Shown here: positions 11,332-22,899 of the stretch, piece by piece
How positions within the stretch are numbered: position 1 is the stretch's first letter
Layout: every line of letters begins with the position of its first letter
NCBI GenBank assembly: GCA_014529385.2
Contig: CM043945.1
Span: 144,052,741-144,116,740 of the forward strand
From: Adiantum capillus-veneris
Lineage: Eukaryota > Streptophyta > Polypodiopsida > Polypodiales > Pteridaceae
DNA: 64,000 bases
Reading direction: 5' to 3'
Program-made: the position numbers and the translations under genes
The notes under the pieces: model-generated
Told to the model about the DNA's origin: nothing
The model's database searches: none
Seen by the model: only the letters and a program-made list of their open reading frames with translations

Positions 11332-11659
11332 TGTGATGTCCCCACCCTATTACCATAACCTTTTGGCAATTGGAGGGTACCTAACATGTTGATAGGACCT
11401 AATCACTTGAGAAAACAAGGTCAAGAGGGCATTTATTTCCAATGGACAGCCTCTTGTCAACAGGTAACTTGAGTTCGAACCATTAAAGAGGGTTCCTAGC
11501 CTTGTCTAGCAAGGAAAGCATAAACTAACACGAGAATTTTATACGTCCCTAATTCTCACCTTCCAAAAGATAAAAAAACCAAATACCTTTTTTCCCACAA
11601 CTTGCAAGGGCACGTATAATTGGGACTTCTTGAAATGTGGCATAATGAGTCTCTAATTT
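11332..11659 (-). mobile_element. Part of the 5' LTR of the minus-strand element, split by a later insertion
   Basis: Starts with TGTGATGTCCCCACC immediately outside the primer-like site and shows no coding sequence. It stops at 11659, where the LTR element 11660-17379 is inserted, so the rest of this LTR should resume at 17385. I could not find its far end by eye. Confidence 0.4.
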
Positions 11660-12156
11660 TGTTATAGAATTGATATTTTACTATTTATTGCAGCTGATAG
11701 GTGGAAAAGACTAGACCCAGCTTGGCCTATGCGAATGGATATGTATATCATGTACATTTTATTATTCAAGTGCTCTTTTATGAGCTTTGGCCATTTATGA
11801 CCGGCCGGCCAGTTTATAACCAATTTGACCATTCAAGAAATCTATATAACAAATACGTGCAAGAGGGAAATGGTCACTCTTGCACGGGGGGAGATTGCAC
11901 CTAGTGTCTGTGTATTCTTCTCTCCTCTCCTCTCTTCTCTTCTCTTTCTTGTCGTGCCAGGCGTAGCACTCCCCTCTAGGGAGTACGCCTACACGCGTTC
12001 TAGCACTCTCTCGCCGCTCTCTATCTTTCTTTGTTCGTGTATATCGTCGATTATGCATCTATGTGGTTGCCAGGTATGTCGATTAGTATGTTCTATGGTT
12101 TCTAGTATGCTATTTTGGGTATTTTTGCAGGGAACTCCACGCCTCCGACTGTAGCA
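11660..12156 (+). repeat. 5' LTR of the LARD-type element
   Basis: Begins TGTTATAGAATTG, ends CGACTGTAGCA. It contains a GGCCGGCCGG palindromic core near 11800 and a CT-rich segment (about 11915-11950) that probably precedes the transcription start and R region. An AG followed by the last 25 bases (TTTTGCAGGGAACTCC) resembles a splice acceptor. The second copy is at 16888-17379. Confidence 0.9.
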
Positions 12157-12173
12157 GCGGTATCAGAGCCGAG
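12157..12173 (+). promoter_or_regulatory. Primer binding site (initiator Met tRNA) of the LARD-type element
   Basis: GCGGTATCAGAGCCGAG directly follows the LTR end. TATCAGAGCC matches the standard plant Met-tRNA site; the first bases deviate by one (CGG for TGG). Confidence 0.8.
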
Positions 12174-13506
12174 GCTACGCTCCCAGACTGAACAATCTGA
12201 GAAGCAATAGCTAAGTGGTTTTTCTTTCTTATGTTTGCAGATTTTGCTAATTGCTTCACTTAATGTTAATTGCATGATGCAATTAATGTTTTTTGGTCGA
12301 AATTTAAAAGAGTCCTTTCTTTATCACCATAATTTAGTGCTTGTTAATGTAAATATTGTGTTAATTAAACACAAGAAAACATGGATTAAACTAAAAATCA
12401 TGTCGAGATGATTAGTTACGACAAAGAGGAGTAATACATAGCTTTTAGTAGGTCGATATTAAAGAGAGCAGAATCTTACACGAGAGGGCTTAGCGACAGT
12501 TTACATTATAGGATTACGAGTCAACATTTTAAGGTTTTACAAAGGTTAAACAACTTAGACAAGAATATCGGAACAAAAGATTAAGAATTCCAAGTGAACT
12601 TTTGATGTTGTGTTTAGACTTGAGCCCGGGATGATGAAGAGGAGAGAGTTATAATCATAATCATTAGCAGGAAGCAACGCATGCCTGCTGTGGAAAAGCC
12701 CCTTATGTGACTGCCTTGGTCGCCATTGCTCGAGGAAGAATAGAGGCGTTCACTCGCTGCAATTATTGGAGGTTGGCCTTACTAGAGTACCACACAAGCC
12801 AAGCCTGGTAGTAGTCGTCAACAACCAGTGACCTTTGTAAGCTGCCATGCACGAACCTCATCCTTCCATTAGTGTGTGGAGCACTAAACCTACGGGTTTG
12901 GAGCTGCCAAACTTCACCTCCCATTATTTTAGTTGGCTTACAGCCTTTAATATTATTTCACTAATATCGTTCTGCAAGAATTGCATGCGCTTCAGCCTCA
13001 GCGTGACCACTAATACCTGCAGTGCCGCCACTAGCTTTTCTCTCTCTTTCTCTCTCCCTCGCAACTTTCCCCATGCAGCCACCGACTTACTTTTTTTTTA
13101 ACTAGCAAAACGCACGCTCTCTATCTCTTCCTATCCCCACTGCAGAGTTCGACCAAGCTGGGCTTACGCAGTCCGAGAGCCGCCCACTTCTGGGGTTCTT
13201 CTTCCCTGCCGCATGCAGGACACAACTGCGCTAATCTCCTCTCCAGTTGTGCACATGGAGCAACAAAGGCTCCATGGACAGTTAGCAGTAAAGCTAACCA
13301 CAAAATTTCGCTGTCTTTAGCTCTCTCTCTTGCTTTACTTTACTACGCCGCCATTCAGCCAGATATTAACCACCCGCCACTTCAATCCTCACAAACAGCT
13401 CCCACACACTTCACACCGCATGTCTTTCTCTCTCCCCCCGCCAACCAGTGGCATTGCCATCAACTCAAGCTACCAACCACCCTCATGCAGAGGAGTTGTT
13501 TCTCTC

Positions 13507-13557
<51 letters not shown>

Positions 13558-16250
13558 GTCTGTTGTTTCTGCCGCCCACAAAAGAGTGCCCCCTCACCCC
13601 CTTGGCGACTACCTACCCTGGCGGACAGTGCCGTAGCTACTTAGTGTGACTGGCACAAGGAACCTCCTATCCTATTCGTTGCTAGTCTGGAACGCAATCA
13701 CATGACGCTCCGGTGTATGACGTGGCCCTTTTTCTGTGTATAAGAGCGCATCTTGGGATCCTTGCCACCATGTTGTATTAGCGAGATTTAGCGAGAAACC
13801 TTGGGAGGGACTTTGCAGTACATGATTTGTGATGACCTTCACTTTGATATACCTGTGTGTTTTGGTCCCCTGAGGCAACATCTTGAGGACAGACACGCAG
13901 AGATCAGACAGATAATGGAGAGGTAAATTCATCTTGTATCACCAGAGAGGTGGATGCCATTTTCTGAGTATCTGCGCCACCATCCCTGTCACCCTCCCAT
14001 GAAGCCGGAGATGTCCAATATAATCAACAGAACATTCCACTCAAAATACCTGATGAAGTCGATGATCCACGAGAAGCATGACTTGACTTAATTCAGCTCA
14101 CGCTAACGAAGCAATCTAGTTGCTTGCAACAGTTGCTGCCAATCGCAATATGGCAACAAGCTCAGTACCTCAGCAGCTGCAACGCTTCATGTTCATGCTC
14201 TACTTACTCATCCACCCACGTCCCTCAACTTCACCACCTGCAAGCTCCCTTTGCCCGCTTTCACTGTGCTTCCCTACGTGACTTGGCGCTCTAATTGAGG
14301 ACTCGCGGCCTCTGTTACTACTACACGCAAGCTCATGAGACGCGAGTAAAGAACTCGGATAGACACACATCGAGAGATCATAACTAGGGCTTTCACATGC
14401 TAGGAGTCTCTCTCTTTGTCTCTTGTACCGTTTGCAGCCTTGTTGAAGGAAGGGTTCCAGCTGGTGATTCTTATTGCAGCGAACATTAACAAAGTTTTTC
14501 TGCGACTACACGGATTTGGTCTCATAGATAATTATGGTCTTTTAACGCCGGTTAAGGTTAATTTAACACTTCAACTCATTTCTATCTCTCTTCTCTCTCC
14601 CCCTTACCTTTTGGATCACGATTGATATGAATAATTCACCCAAGGAGCGGACCCTACTTTTGTATTCGATTGTCCCCAGTTGATGTTCGAATCATTGTCA
14701 AAACCGTGCAACAATACAACAAAATTTTGCTAAGGCTTAAGTTATTAGGTTCCCTCAAAGGAGACTCAACGATTATGTTCTTCGTGCTTTCAAATTTTTG
14801 TAAAGCAATGGATATAGCTTTGATAGTCAAAATTCTTTTATGGTTTTGGTGTCGTGTGAGGTGCTCATGTACTACGGTCCCATCGCATCTAAGACATGCT
14901 AGGTATCTGTCATTAAGATGTATTTTCACTAACCTTCAATATTTTGTGCATGATCAAGATGTATCAGGCCTATGTATTACAAGCATGACCATATATGAAC
15001 TCTAACTACATATTCCACTGCTAGCTATCAACCCTTAAAGTGACTGCTATCCAGACTACAACTCGGTATAATCTTATAGTACATAATTAATGGCGTACTA
15101 TAAAAATAGTGATGTAATAGAATTCGATTTTCAGATTGATTGCTCTATTTTGTTCCATCATATGGTATAATGGTAGTGCAATTTTTGTTACATATTACTT
15201 GATATAGTTCCATTTATTTGCTTATGTATCACATCCCTACCAATGTTTTCAATACTCCTTCGCAAGAGACTATGTTTACTATAGAATATTTACCTCTCCG
15301 CACGAATTTGAGGTCAGCTACTTTAGGAGACCTGTTTTTGCCCTATCCTAACATTCATACATTGAGTGTGGCCTCCCTTTCTCCGACGAGATCAATATCC
15401 ACTGGTCATCCTAATCTTGCAATCCACCCTCTCAATTTAGATAACACCTCTCTTACCTGCTCATTTGTACTTCTAATTGTCTACTTTCATTCTCATTTCT
15501 TGGCAAACAAACTTTGCATCAAATTTTTCCTTCATGGCGTTTCAAATGTTAATGCATCTAATATGCAATTATTAATGCCTTCTTCAATTTAACAAGTAGT
15601 TGTTTTTAGTGCTTTGTTTTTAGAACAGTTTTGCAGATAAATCTAAATACAATGTTCTCATATCAAAATCCAGGTATGACACTCCTTAATGCATTCTAGT
15701 AATACCCCTCCTGCAACATCATTACAATTCTCCCTGATAAGTAAAATCTCGCTATGTATCTTTAGACCTAAAAGTAAAATTATCTAATTCACCACAAGTG
15801 CTTATTCCATCTCTCTTCTTATCTTCACCCCTCCAACTTCCCCCACTCTTCACCACATCTCCTTATGCACGCATCCTCTAGTTAATAGTGGTTTGATAAA
15901 TTAATGTATTTGATTTCTTTTAAGCGAGTCTTTCGCAGATATTCTCACACCCCCTACAAATACCCAAGCACCTTTGCAGCAGGCAATAATTTTTTTTTTC
16001 CGGATGCTTTAAAACGACAAAACTTCCTTACTTGTTTACATTATGTTGCAAAATCCATTGTTTCTAATGTCATGGGTTCTACTTTCTTTGATTGGACTCT
16101 TACTAAGATGACTTCTCACACCACTACTTACATGAGCTCAGTTGGTGTGCGATGATCGCTAACATTTGGTACATGCTTCCACACACCAGTCTATTCCAAT
16201 TTCATATCAAACAGGTCTTTTATTTTTCACTTTTTATGCCTAGCCTAGTC
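12174..16250. other. Interior of the LARD-type element; no protein recognised
   Basis: Both strands were inspected for gag zinc knuckles, DSG protease, integrase DDE spacing, YxDD and RNase H motifs. None is present. Local composition varies strongly: a C/T-rich part with a pure CT run (13508-13552) at 12.9-13.6 kb, ordinary mixed sequence to 14.6 kb, then AT-rich DNA. The change in composition could mean that host sequence was captured, but no exon is recognisable. Confidence 0.6.
13508..13552. repeat. (CT)n microsatellite, about 22 units
   Basis: An uninterrupted CT run inside the LARD-type element. It produces serine-leucine peptides in two frames that should not be read as proteins. Confidence 0.95.
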
Positions 16251-16270
16251 CATTGGTCACATGCACACAG

Positions 16271-16466
16271 ATTCGCCGATTTAGGCAGTGTGTAAATACT
16301 CATCTTGGTGCAGATCCGCTGATTTAGGCAGCACATTGATAAACTTTAGATTTATTATTTTTAAACAATTTCCAATGTAGATCTGCCGATTTAGGCAGCA
16401 TTAGTGCATATTCACCGATTTAGGCAGCACACTTTATTGGTGTAGACTCGCCGGATGAGGCAACAC
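16271..16466. repeat. Five irregularly spaced copies of a hairpin-forming motif
   Basis: The core CGCCGATTTAGGCAG occurs at about 16274, 16317 (CGCTGATTTAGGCAG), 16383 (TGCCGATTTAGGCAG), 16413 (CACCGATTTAGGCAG) and, diverged, 16449 (CGCCGGATGAGGCAA). Several copies are followed by CAC and preceded by AGAT or ATTC. The third copy is a perfect CTGCC-GATTTA-GGCAG stem-loop. The distances between copies differ (about 30 to 66), so this is not a simple tandem repeat. The block lies about 420 bp before the 3' LTR. Confidence 0.75.
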
Positions 16467-16887
16467 CAATCACAAAATCATGCTACAGTGGCTGGCCACC
16501 AATGTAACTGGTATGATTTTGTTACCCGGGTATAGAAAATTTTTGGATTTGGAATTGAAATTGGATTTGGAATCGGTATATGATGCTTTTCTGTCGCGAT
16601 AGTATTTATGGAATTGGACTTGAGATTGATGGGAATTGATTATTGAACGATGAGTGTGACCAATGATATCCTGATTCAACAGGGAATGACACATACTGCT
16701 TATTCTAGAGGTATGGGACACTAGAATAGGTAGTATGTGGATGACGGTAGGCATAAGCAATATTGACTAATTTTATGGGGTTTCCTTTTACTATTTGATA
16801 CAGATTTCTAATCATTGTTTTTGACAAGTATTGTTTGCAGATTTTTATCTTCGCAACTGAGGACAATTGCTTTCCAACGGAGAGGTA

Positions 16888-17379
16888 TGTTATAGAATTG
16901 ATATTTTACTATTTATTGCAGCTGATAGGTGGAAAAGACTAGACCCAGCTTGGCCTATGCGAATGGATATTTATATCATGTACATTTTATTATTCAAGTG
17001 CTCTTTTATGAGCTTTGGCCATTTATGACCGGCCGGCCAGTTTATAACCAATTTGACCATTCAAGAAATCTATATGACAAATACGTGCAAGAGGGAAATG
17101 GTCACTCTTGCATGGGGGGAGATTGCACCCAGTGTCTGTGTATTCTTCTCTCCTCTCCTCTCTTCTCTTTCTTGTCGTGCCAAGCGTAGCACTCCTCTCT
17201 AGGGGGTGCGCCTACACGCGTTCTATCACTCTCTCGCTGCTCTCTATCTTTCTTTGTTCGTGTATATCGTCGATTATGCGTCTATGTGGTTGCCATGTAT
17301 GTCGATTAATATGTTCTATGGTTTCTAGTATGCTATTTTGGGTATTTTTGCAGGGAACTCCACGCCTTCGACTGTAGCA
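16888..17379 (+). repeat. 3' LTR of the LARD-type element
   Basis: Second LTR copy, TGTTATAGAATTG to CTGTAGCA, followed directly by the target duplication AATTT at 17380-17384. It lacks five bases of the CTCTT repeat found in the left copy. Confidence 0.9.
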
Positions 17380-17384
17380 AATTT

Positions 17385-19273
17385 TTCTTCTCCTAATACG
17401 AGAGAATTGAGAGTTTCTTGATTGATTGCGACCACCCACCAGTCCCCACTTTCCACCTCCGCACTCACACTTTTTGCTTGTCTTCTAATTACTACCACAT
17501 GATTGTTCATATACACAATTAATTTTTAAGGTTCCCATTATAGGTTTGTTAAGACAACCCTTCAAACATTCAAAATCGGCACCAAAACAATCTTTCCTAG
17601 AAGAAAAACAATATACGACTCTTCTTCATTAAAATATCCAAGCCCCAAGTTTACTCCTCTTCGCAAGAGTTTATTGCTCCTGGTATCTTTAGTTGCCCAT
17701 ACAACTAAATTGTATTGCAATTTGGGCACAAACCCACAGTGACTAACTTACAACTTGGGCATAGACTCACAAGTCTCAAGAAGTGAACCTATGAAACTAC
17801 ATGTCTAACTACCTTTAGAGAATCTATCCCTCTCTAGTCGGGAAATCAGTCTATGTCCACCCTCATTGCTTTAGGTCATCACGCCTTTTTGGAATCCAAT
17901 TAGTGGATAGCAATGAAACTTAAGGAGGAGTATTACAACACCTGAAGACACAATCCTACCAAGTCGCGTGATCATCTAGGAAGGTACCAAAATCTCAATT
18001 CATCCCCAAAAATGTGCAAAAAATTTCAACATAACTATTCAGAAAGGTATCTCTATAGTATAGAAACACTCTTCCAAGGTCAAAACATCAAAATATAACC
18101 ATTTTAGCACTCAAATTCACGCATTTAACTCACAAAAAGGTTGTTTCAGACCACATCAAAACTGAGAATGGTTACACTTAGATTAACAAGCAAGAGATAA
18201 GGAACATAATGCACTAAAAGGAATCAAACTTTGATTACCAGTCCAAGAGAAAGATTGATTGAAAATTGTAGCAAATTTCAAGCTCACAGTCGACGTCCAA
18301 AAATCCTCTTAGATAATGATAGTGTTCCCTTTCAAACTAAGGGTTTTGACTCAAAATCTTGGGACCCTTTCCCACGACCATTGGCTACTTTACAAGGCCC
18401 GTAGGTTTTGAGTGGGCAATAGAGAATAATAGGCTAGATTACAGTTCAAGAGTCATTATTAGCACAATCACAAGGCTTTTTTTTCTCGGCTGTGCAAACC
18501 TTATTGTGAGTCTCGCTAAGATGGGTCCTTTTTGGGACCATCTCACCTCTAATAGCTAACTTGCAAGAAATGTATAAGAACTAATTGTGCATAAATTTTT
18601 TTGATAATAAGGTTGATGGAATGTTAATTACATCGATTCTTACACTTCTACTCTATTGATTTATGCATATGGTAGACAAAATTTATGTAAGGTCTAAGAG
18701 ACATACACATTCACACCATCCATATATGAAATAATTACATGATTAATTACTTAGATTTTCTTGCAAGAACAATGCATCATTTTAAATGGAAAAATTTCTT
18801 GAATGCGATTAGCTAATTCATGGAAGCATCTAGGTTAGATTGATGAAGAATGGTGCATGTAGTCAACAAATGATTATGTAATCAAGCAGTGAGACCTTCA
18901 CTACTTTATAATGTAGAGAAATTACCATAAAATAGGTATAATAATTGTTGATTCCCAATTGAGGGTAGGTAAATAAGATTATAGCAATTTATAGTAGGGT
19001 AGGAATTGGAAATGATTCCAATTCAAGGATAATATGACAGCAACTGGAAGGATTCCAATTCCATGAGAGAAGAGATTGATAATAACTTCATTACCCAAAT
19101 GTGCTTTTGAGTGTCTGATCCCTCAAATCTTTGATGTGGTAGTGACCAAGTTGTTTGCTACAGCAACAGAGCTTCCTTCTCCCAAGTGTGTATCTAGATG
19201 AGTATGAAAAGGCTCCTTTTATAGAGTCATTAGGAAGAGAATGGGATCTAGGAGGGCCTCTTTATTTGGAAGT
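17385..19273. other. AT-rich DNA without a gene
   Basis: No coding sequence, RNA gene or terminal structure is seen. The first part should be the remainder of the older LTR into which the LARD-type element inserted. Confidence 0.5.
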
Positions 19274-19304
19274 TTAACACTAGTTTGGTACCAAAGTCGG
19301 ACTC

Positions 19305-20635
19305 TTAACACTAGGTTGGTAACCTAACAGGACATATAAGTGTCCTTTCAGGGTTTTGAAAAACACCTCCAAAACCATAGTAGATCCACTCATTTTGTAA
19401 AATCCTTTCATGAGGTTATAGTTCAAGGCCTACTACACATGCAGAAAATAAGAAACTTGTAAAATTTCTCATCTTTTGGTCACACCAAGCCTCCAAAGTT
19501 GATGGACCAATGCATTTTCGTCAAAAAAGTCATTTCTTACGTTTTGTTGCATAAAAAGAAGATTAGGGATTTTTGTAGGACTTGAGATAAATTTCCTAGT
19601 TAACTTCAATGGGTTGGTGATCAGAACATATGATTGCTTCTCACTCACTATTATTTTTGTTTTGCCAAAATAAATAGGTACAAAAAAGTTGAATTTTTAC
19701 CATTCTGCAAACCTATCATCAAAGTTTCTATAGCCACGCTCAATACAAATAATATATGCATGTTTTCTTAGTTCCCTATTGTCCTTTATGTTCATAAGGA
19801 GCCATGGAGCATGTCAAAAGAATAATACATTTCTTACCAAGGAGAATCTTGGGGACAAAGATGAAGTGTTAAATACAGCAAACATGAAAAAACTGGGTTC
19901 AACATTATGAGTTGTAGAATCCCATAGAAACTATTCAATATCTAGCCAAATTTGATCCTTATGACTAGATATGGTTACTACCTACAAAATGCATGTAGTT
20001 GTCACAAGAAACTAACAATATTGAAAAAACTATACTTGATATACTAGAATGTTTTGTTTTCTTCTATAATTGGAAAAATCAACCATCATTGTGTACTATG
20101 CAAAATAGGGTATTAGTTGCCCCAAAACTCAAGGAATATTAGCTTTATGTTACAATATGCGACATAGAAAATAAAAAATGCATTTGGATATCATGAAATC
20201 CACAAAAAATATCATAGAAGAGCTAAAATTGGCTAAAAAACAGGATTTGATAATTTTTTTAATTTGGTCATAACTTACAACTTTAATATTTATTTCTCCC
20301 TAGAAGCATCAGGACATGTTGAGGACTCCTAAAGATAGTTCTCTAGCATTATAGACCTCACAAACATGAATTCTAGAGTGGTATAGTTGCAAAAAGTTGA
20401 AAAAAGCAAAAAACAGGACCTGTTTTTTCACACAGCTTAGGTTGTGAAATGTTGTGCAAGGACAATGTTAAAGATGGAATTGATATTCCTAAAAAATGTC
20501 AAGTTTTTTTCAGCTCATGAGACAACTTTCTAGATAGATAGCACCTCAAAATCCATTTTGAAACTCTTGACATAAGTCAAGGAAAATGGTCACTTAACAG
20601 GACATAAAAGTGTCCCATTACCAACCTAGTGTTAA
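19305..20635. repeat. TTAA-bordered 18-bp inverted repeat pair, candidate piggyBac-like non-autonomous element
   Basis: TTAACACTAGGTTGGTAA at 19305-19322 has its exact reverse complement TTACCAACCTAGTGTTAA at 20618-20635. Both ends therefore carry outward TTAA, the target duplication used by piggyBac elements. A similar sequence, TTAACACTAGTTTGGTACC, lies just outside on the left (19274). The motif AACAGGACATA(T/A)AAGTGTCC is found near both ends, but in the same orientation (19327 and 20596), so the internal structure is not a simple inverted repeat. No coding sequence lies between the arms. A local duplication with a small inversion is an alternative. Confidence 0.4.
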
Positions 20636-21259
20636 TTAAGTGTCTCTTTTAAGGTTTTTTGTATAAAATCTTACGCCTTTTCCAAAAACCATACTACTAA
20701 ATTCCTTTTGAGGGACTCTTATACCATATGTAAGTCATTTAAAAAAATGCCAAACAAAGGATTAACCATATTTAGGAACATGATAAAGCATCCCAAAGCT
20801 GGTATGGTACAAAAGAACACGCTTACATTAGTAAAAATGCGGATTACACCTCAAAAACAAAATTGGACATGAAAAATATTATTGGCTCACCCTTACAACC
20901 AAATGAGTGACACACGATTGCTCTCATCCACTTCAAAAATCATATTCACAACAAAATAATTCAATCTTCTTGTCCCTATTCAGCAAAACAACAACTCTAA
21001 ATGCGTGTGAAATACATGTGCAATGCACACATTGCAAATCTAACATATCAGGAAACAAAAATTCTTGAAACCAATATAATGAGAATATCCACTACGACAT
21101 AAACATAAACACTTCATGAACTTGCCATAAATTCTGTGCAATCACCTTATCATTGCAACTTAAGCATCACCTCATAAACTTGCCATGGAGCTTCAAACTG
21201 TCACGGGACGATTGTAGGATCTCACAACTCTGTGTGCATGTATACCAACTTGCTGATAG
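20636..21259. other. AT-rich DNA without a gene
   Basis: No reading frame or structural RNA is supported between the inverted-repeat arm and the piggyBac remnant. Confidence 0.5.
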
Positions 21260-21884
21260 ACTACCATTGCATGGTACTTATACAAACATGGCTCCACACA
21301 TTAAAAAAATTTGCACTTTGCACATCCATACATAGTCCTTGTTGGCTTTGATCCAACTACAATCTTTCCCTCATGCAAGAAATGCTTTCTTTCGTTAGCA
21401 CATATAAAGAAAAACCTACTTGCATTTGAGCTCATCTTCATCAAAATGTGTCCATCCATAGCATCACTCACACACAAAACCTCCCTTCGGTGTTGAAATC
21501 CAAAGTGATTATCCACTAGTGCTCTTGCAATCTCACCATAAACCAAAAAACATTGGTATCTTTCTTACCATGCAAGCATTTCCATATAATATATGCATTC
21601 ACAATATAGAATCTAGCATGCCCGAGGATAATGCATGCCACCATTTCTAGCCATGGATACTTGTCTCTAAGCTATATCCAGAACCCAACACCATATTATC
21701 AAAGACATCACAACCTGCTTTGCATTTATTATACATGATAACAATATGAGGGCATATAACGACAACTCTCCGGCCACTTCCAACCTGTCTTTGAACTTCA
21801 TCACCACTCTTCATGTCATATACATTTGATGCAAAAGAAATAGCATTTTTGTCCATCCAGCTGCAACTCAAGAGTCATCTCCTT
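21260..21884 (-). pseudogene. piggyBac-type transposase, C-terminal remnant with zinc-binding CRD
   Basis: Minus-strand reading gives CSWMDKNAISFAS, then RRVVVICPHIVIMYNKCKAG and CDVFDNM (21871-21647). This is the order W-x-D-x-K, then P-x-x-I-x-x-YN-x-x-x-x-G-x-D-x-x-D, of the last catalytic segment of piggyBac transposases (DDE_Tnp_1_7). After a gap with a frame change come GEIARALVDNH and, at the end, a cysteine-rich domain: FICANERK, then GCAKCKFF, stop, CVEPCLYKYH (21546 to about 21265). That Cys/His pattern matches the C-terminal CRD that binds piggyBac ends. The stop inside the CRD is TAA where Leu (TTA) is expected. The N-terminal and first catalytic Asp regions are missing. Confidence 0.62.
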
Positions 21885-22059
21885 GTAATGCCACATGCCT
21901 TTCACTCGACTTAAGCCCCATCGTCTAGGGCTCAAAACAAAATTTTTTCCAAAAAAATTTACAAATTACCAACATATGAGAAGTTTTAGAGGTATATTAT
22001 CTAAATTTGAATTTTTTTCACTAAATTACACTAAGATTTTCTATATTTTAAGGTTTTCT

Positions 22060-22480
22060 CATAATTTGTAGGTGAGATTACACTTGCCTTCAAGGTGCAA
22101 GTGTACATGATTGCATTTGGAGTGACACCATCTCTCTGAAGAGTCTCGACCCTCACCTTGTTGGACATATTGTGTAATCAATACACTCCATGAGACAACA
22201 TTGCGAATAGGAAGCTTGTCAAAGACCCATTGCTATCTCCCTCTCCATGCTTGCTTGTGTAGCGGATGTTGGTTCTTTCTTGGTGTTACTTTGTGGAATG
22301 CATCTAGAGTGACACCCTCGCTAGGCATCCGTAGAAAACAACTCTGATCTTCTTGACCAAGTTGGGCATATCCCACAATCATTGCATTCCAAGAGCGAAC
22401 TCTCGAAAGGAACCTCGTCAAGTATTTTTTGTGCTTTATGAAGTGCATGACCACATATATTTGGCATACATGTTTACCAA
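22060..22480 (-). pseudogene. PPR (PLS-type) pseudogene fragment, copy 1
   Basis: On the minus strand short pieces such as VRSWNAMIVGYAQLGQ, followed by a motif with RMPSEGVTLDA (22454-22233), match the repeat signature of PLS-class pentatricopeptide repeat proteins, in which each 31-36-residue unit contains VVSWNAMI-x-GYAQ. Functional family members bind organellar RNA for editing or processing. Frame changes and stops disrupt every unit and only two or three repeats are present. Confidence 0.55.
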
Positions 22481-22899
22481 ACCACTTGTGTAATGCCTCA
22501 TGTCCTCAAGGTGCAAGTGTGCCAGGCTTCAAAGGTGAAAGGTTGCGGTCTTCACAATCGATTTTGTGCCCCCTCCCCCTCCCCCTCCCCCCCACCCCTC
22601 TCTCTTTTTCTCCTTCTCTCTCTACTTAGCTGCAATTTTGTCATGCTACACTGCATCACCTGAGCCTTTTAAGGTTGAAGTATACTAAACTTAGGTGTCT
22701 TGCGATCATAGAGATTCATGGAATATGTTTCAAAGCATATAATTAGTCGACTTAAGCCCCATCGTCCAGGGCTCAAAACAAACTTTTTTCCAAAAACTTT
22801 GCAAACCTATATATGAGAAATTTCAGAGGCAAATTATCTAAACTTGAAAATTTTCCACTAAATTACACTAATGTTTTCTATATTTTAAGGTTTTCTCAA

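Larger units (their letters stand above)
11660..17379 (+). mobile_element. Complete LTR element without polyprotein (LARD-type non-autonomous)
   Basis: Two direct LTRs of 497 bp (11660-12156) and 492 bp (16888-17379) begin TGTTATAGAATTG and end CTGTAGCA. They are bordered by a perfect 5-bp target duplication, AATTT at 11655-11659 and 17380-17384. A primer site abuts the left LTR and a purine-rich GGAGAGGTA stretch abuts the right one. The LTRs differ by about fourteen substitutions and one 5-bp indel by eye, roughly 3%. The 4.7-kb interior encodes nothing resembling gag, protease, integrase or reverse transcriptase. This is the definition of a large retrotransposon derivative, which depends on proteins of a related autonomous element. 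Confidence 0.9.

Noticed and set aside
11461-11500. tRNA gene suggested by GAGTTCGAACC
   Set aside because: Only a T-arm-like stretch; no acceptor, D or anticodon arm can be folded around it.
15218-15592. 124-codon ORF in the LARD interior
   Set aside because: No gag or pol motif, low-complexity Ser/Leu/Asn content; not distinguishable from chance.
16271-16466. CRISPR-like array
   Set aside because: Repeats are short, spacing is uneven and the site is inside an LTR element; hairpin motif cluster is the better description.
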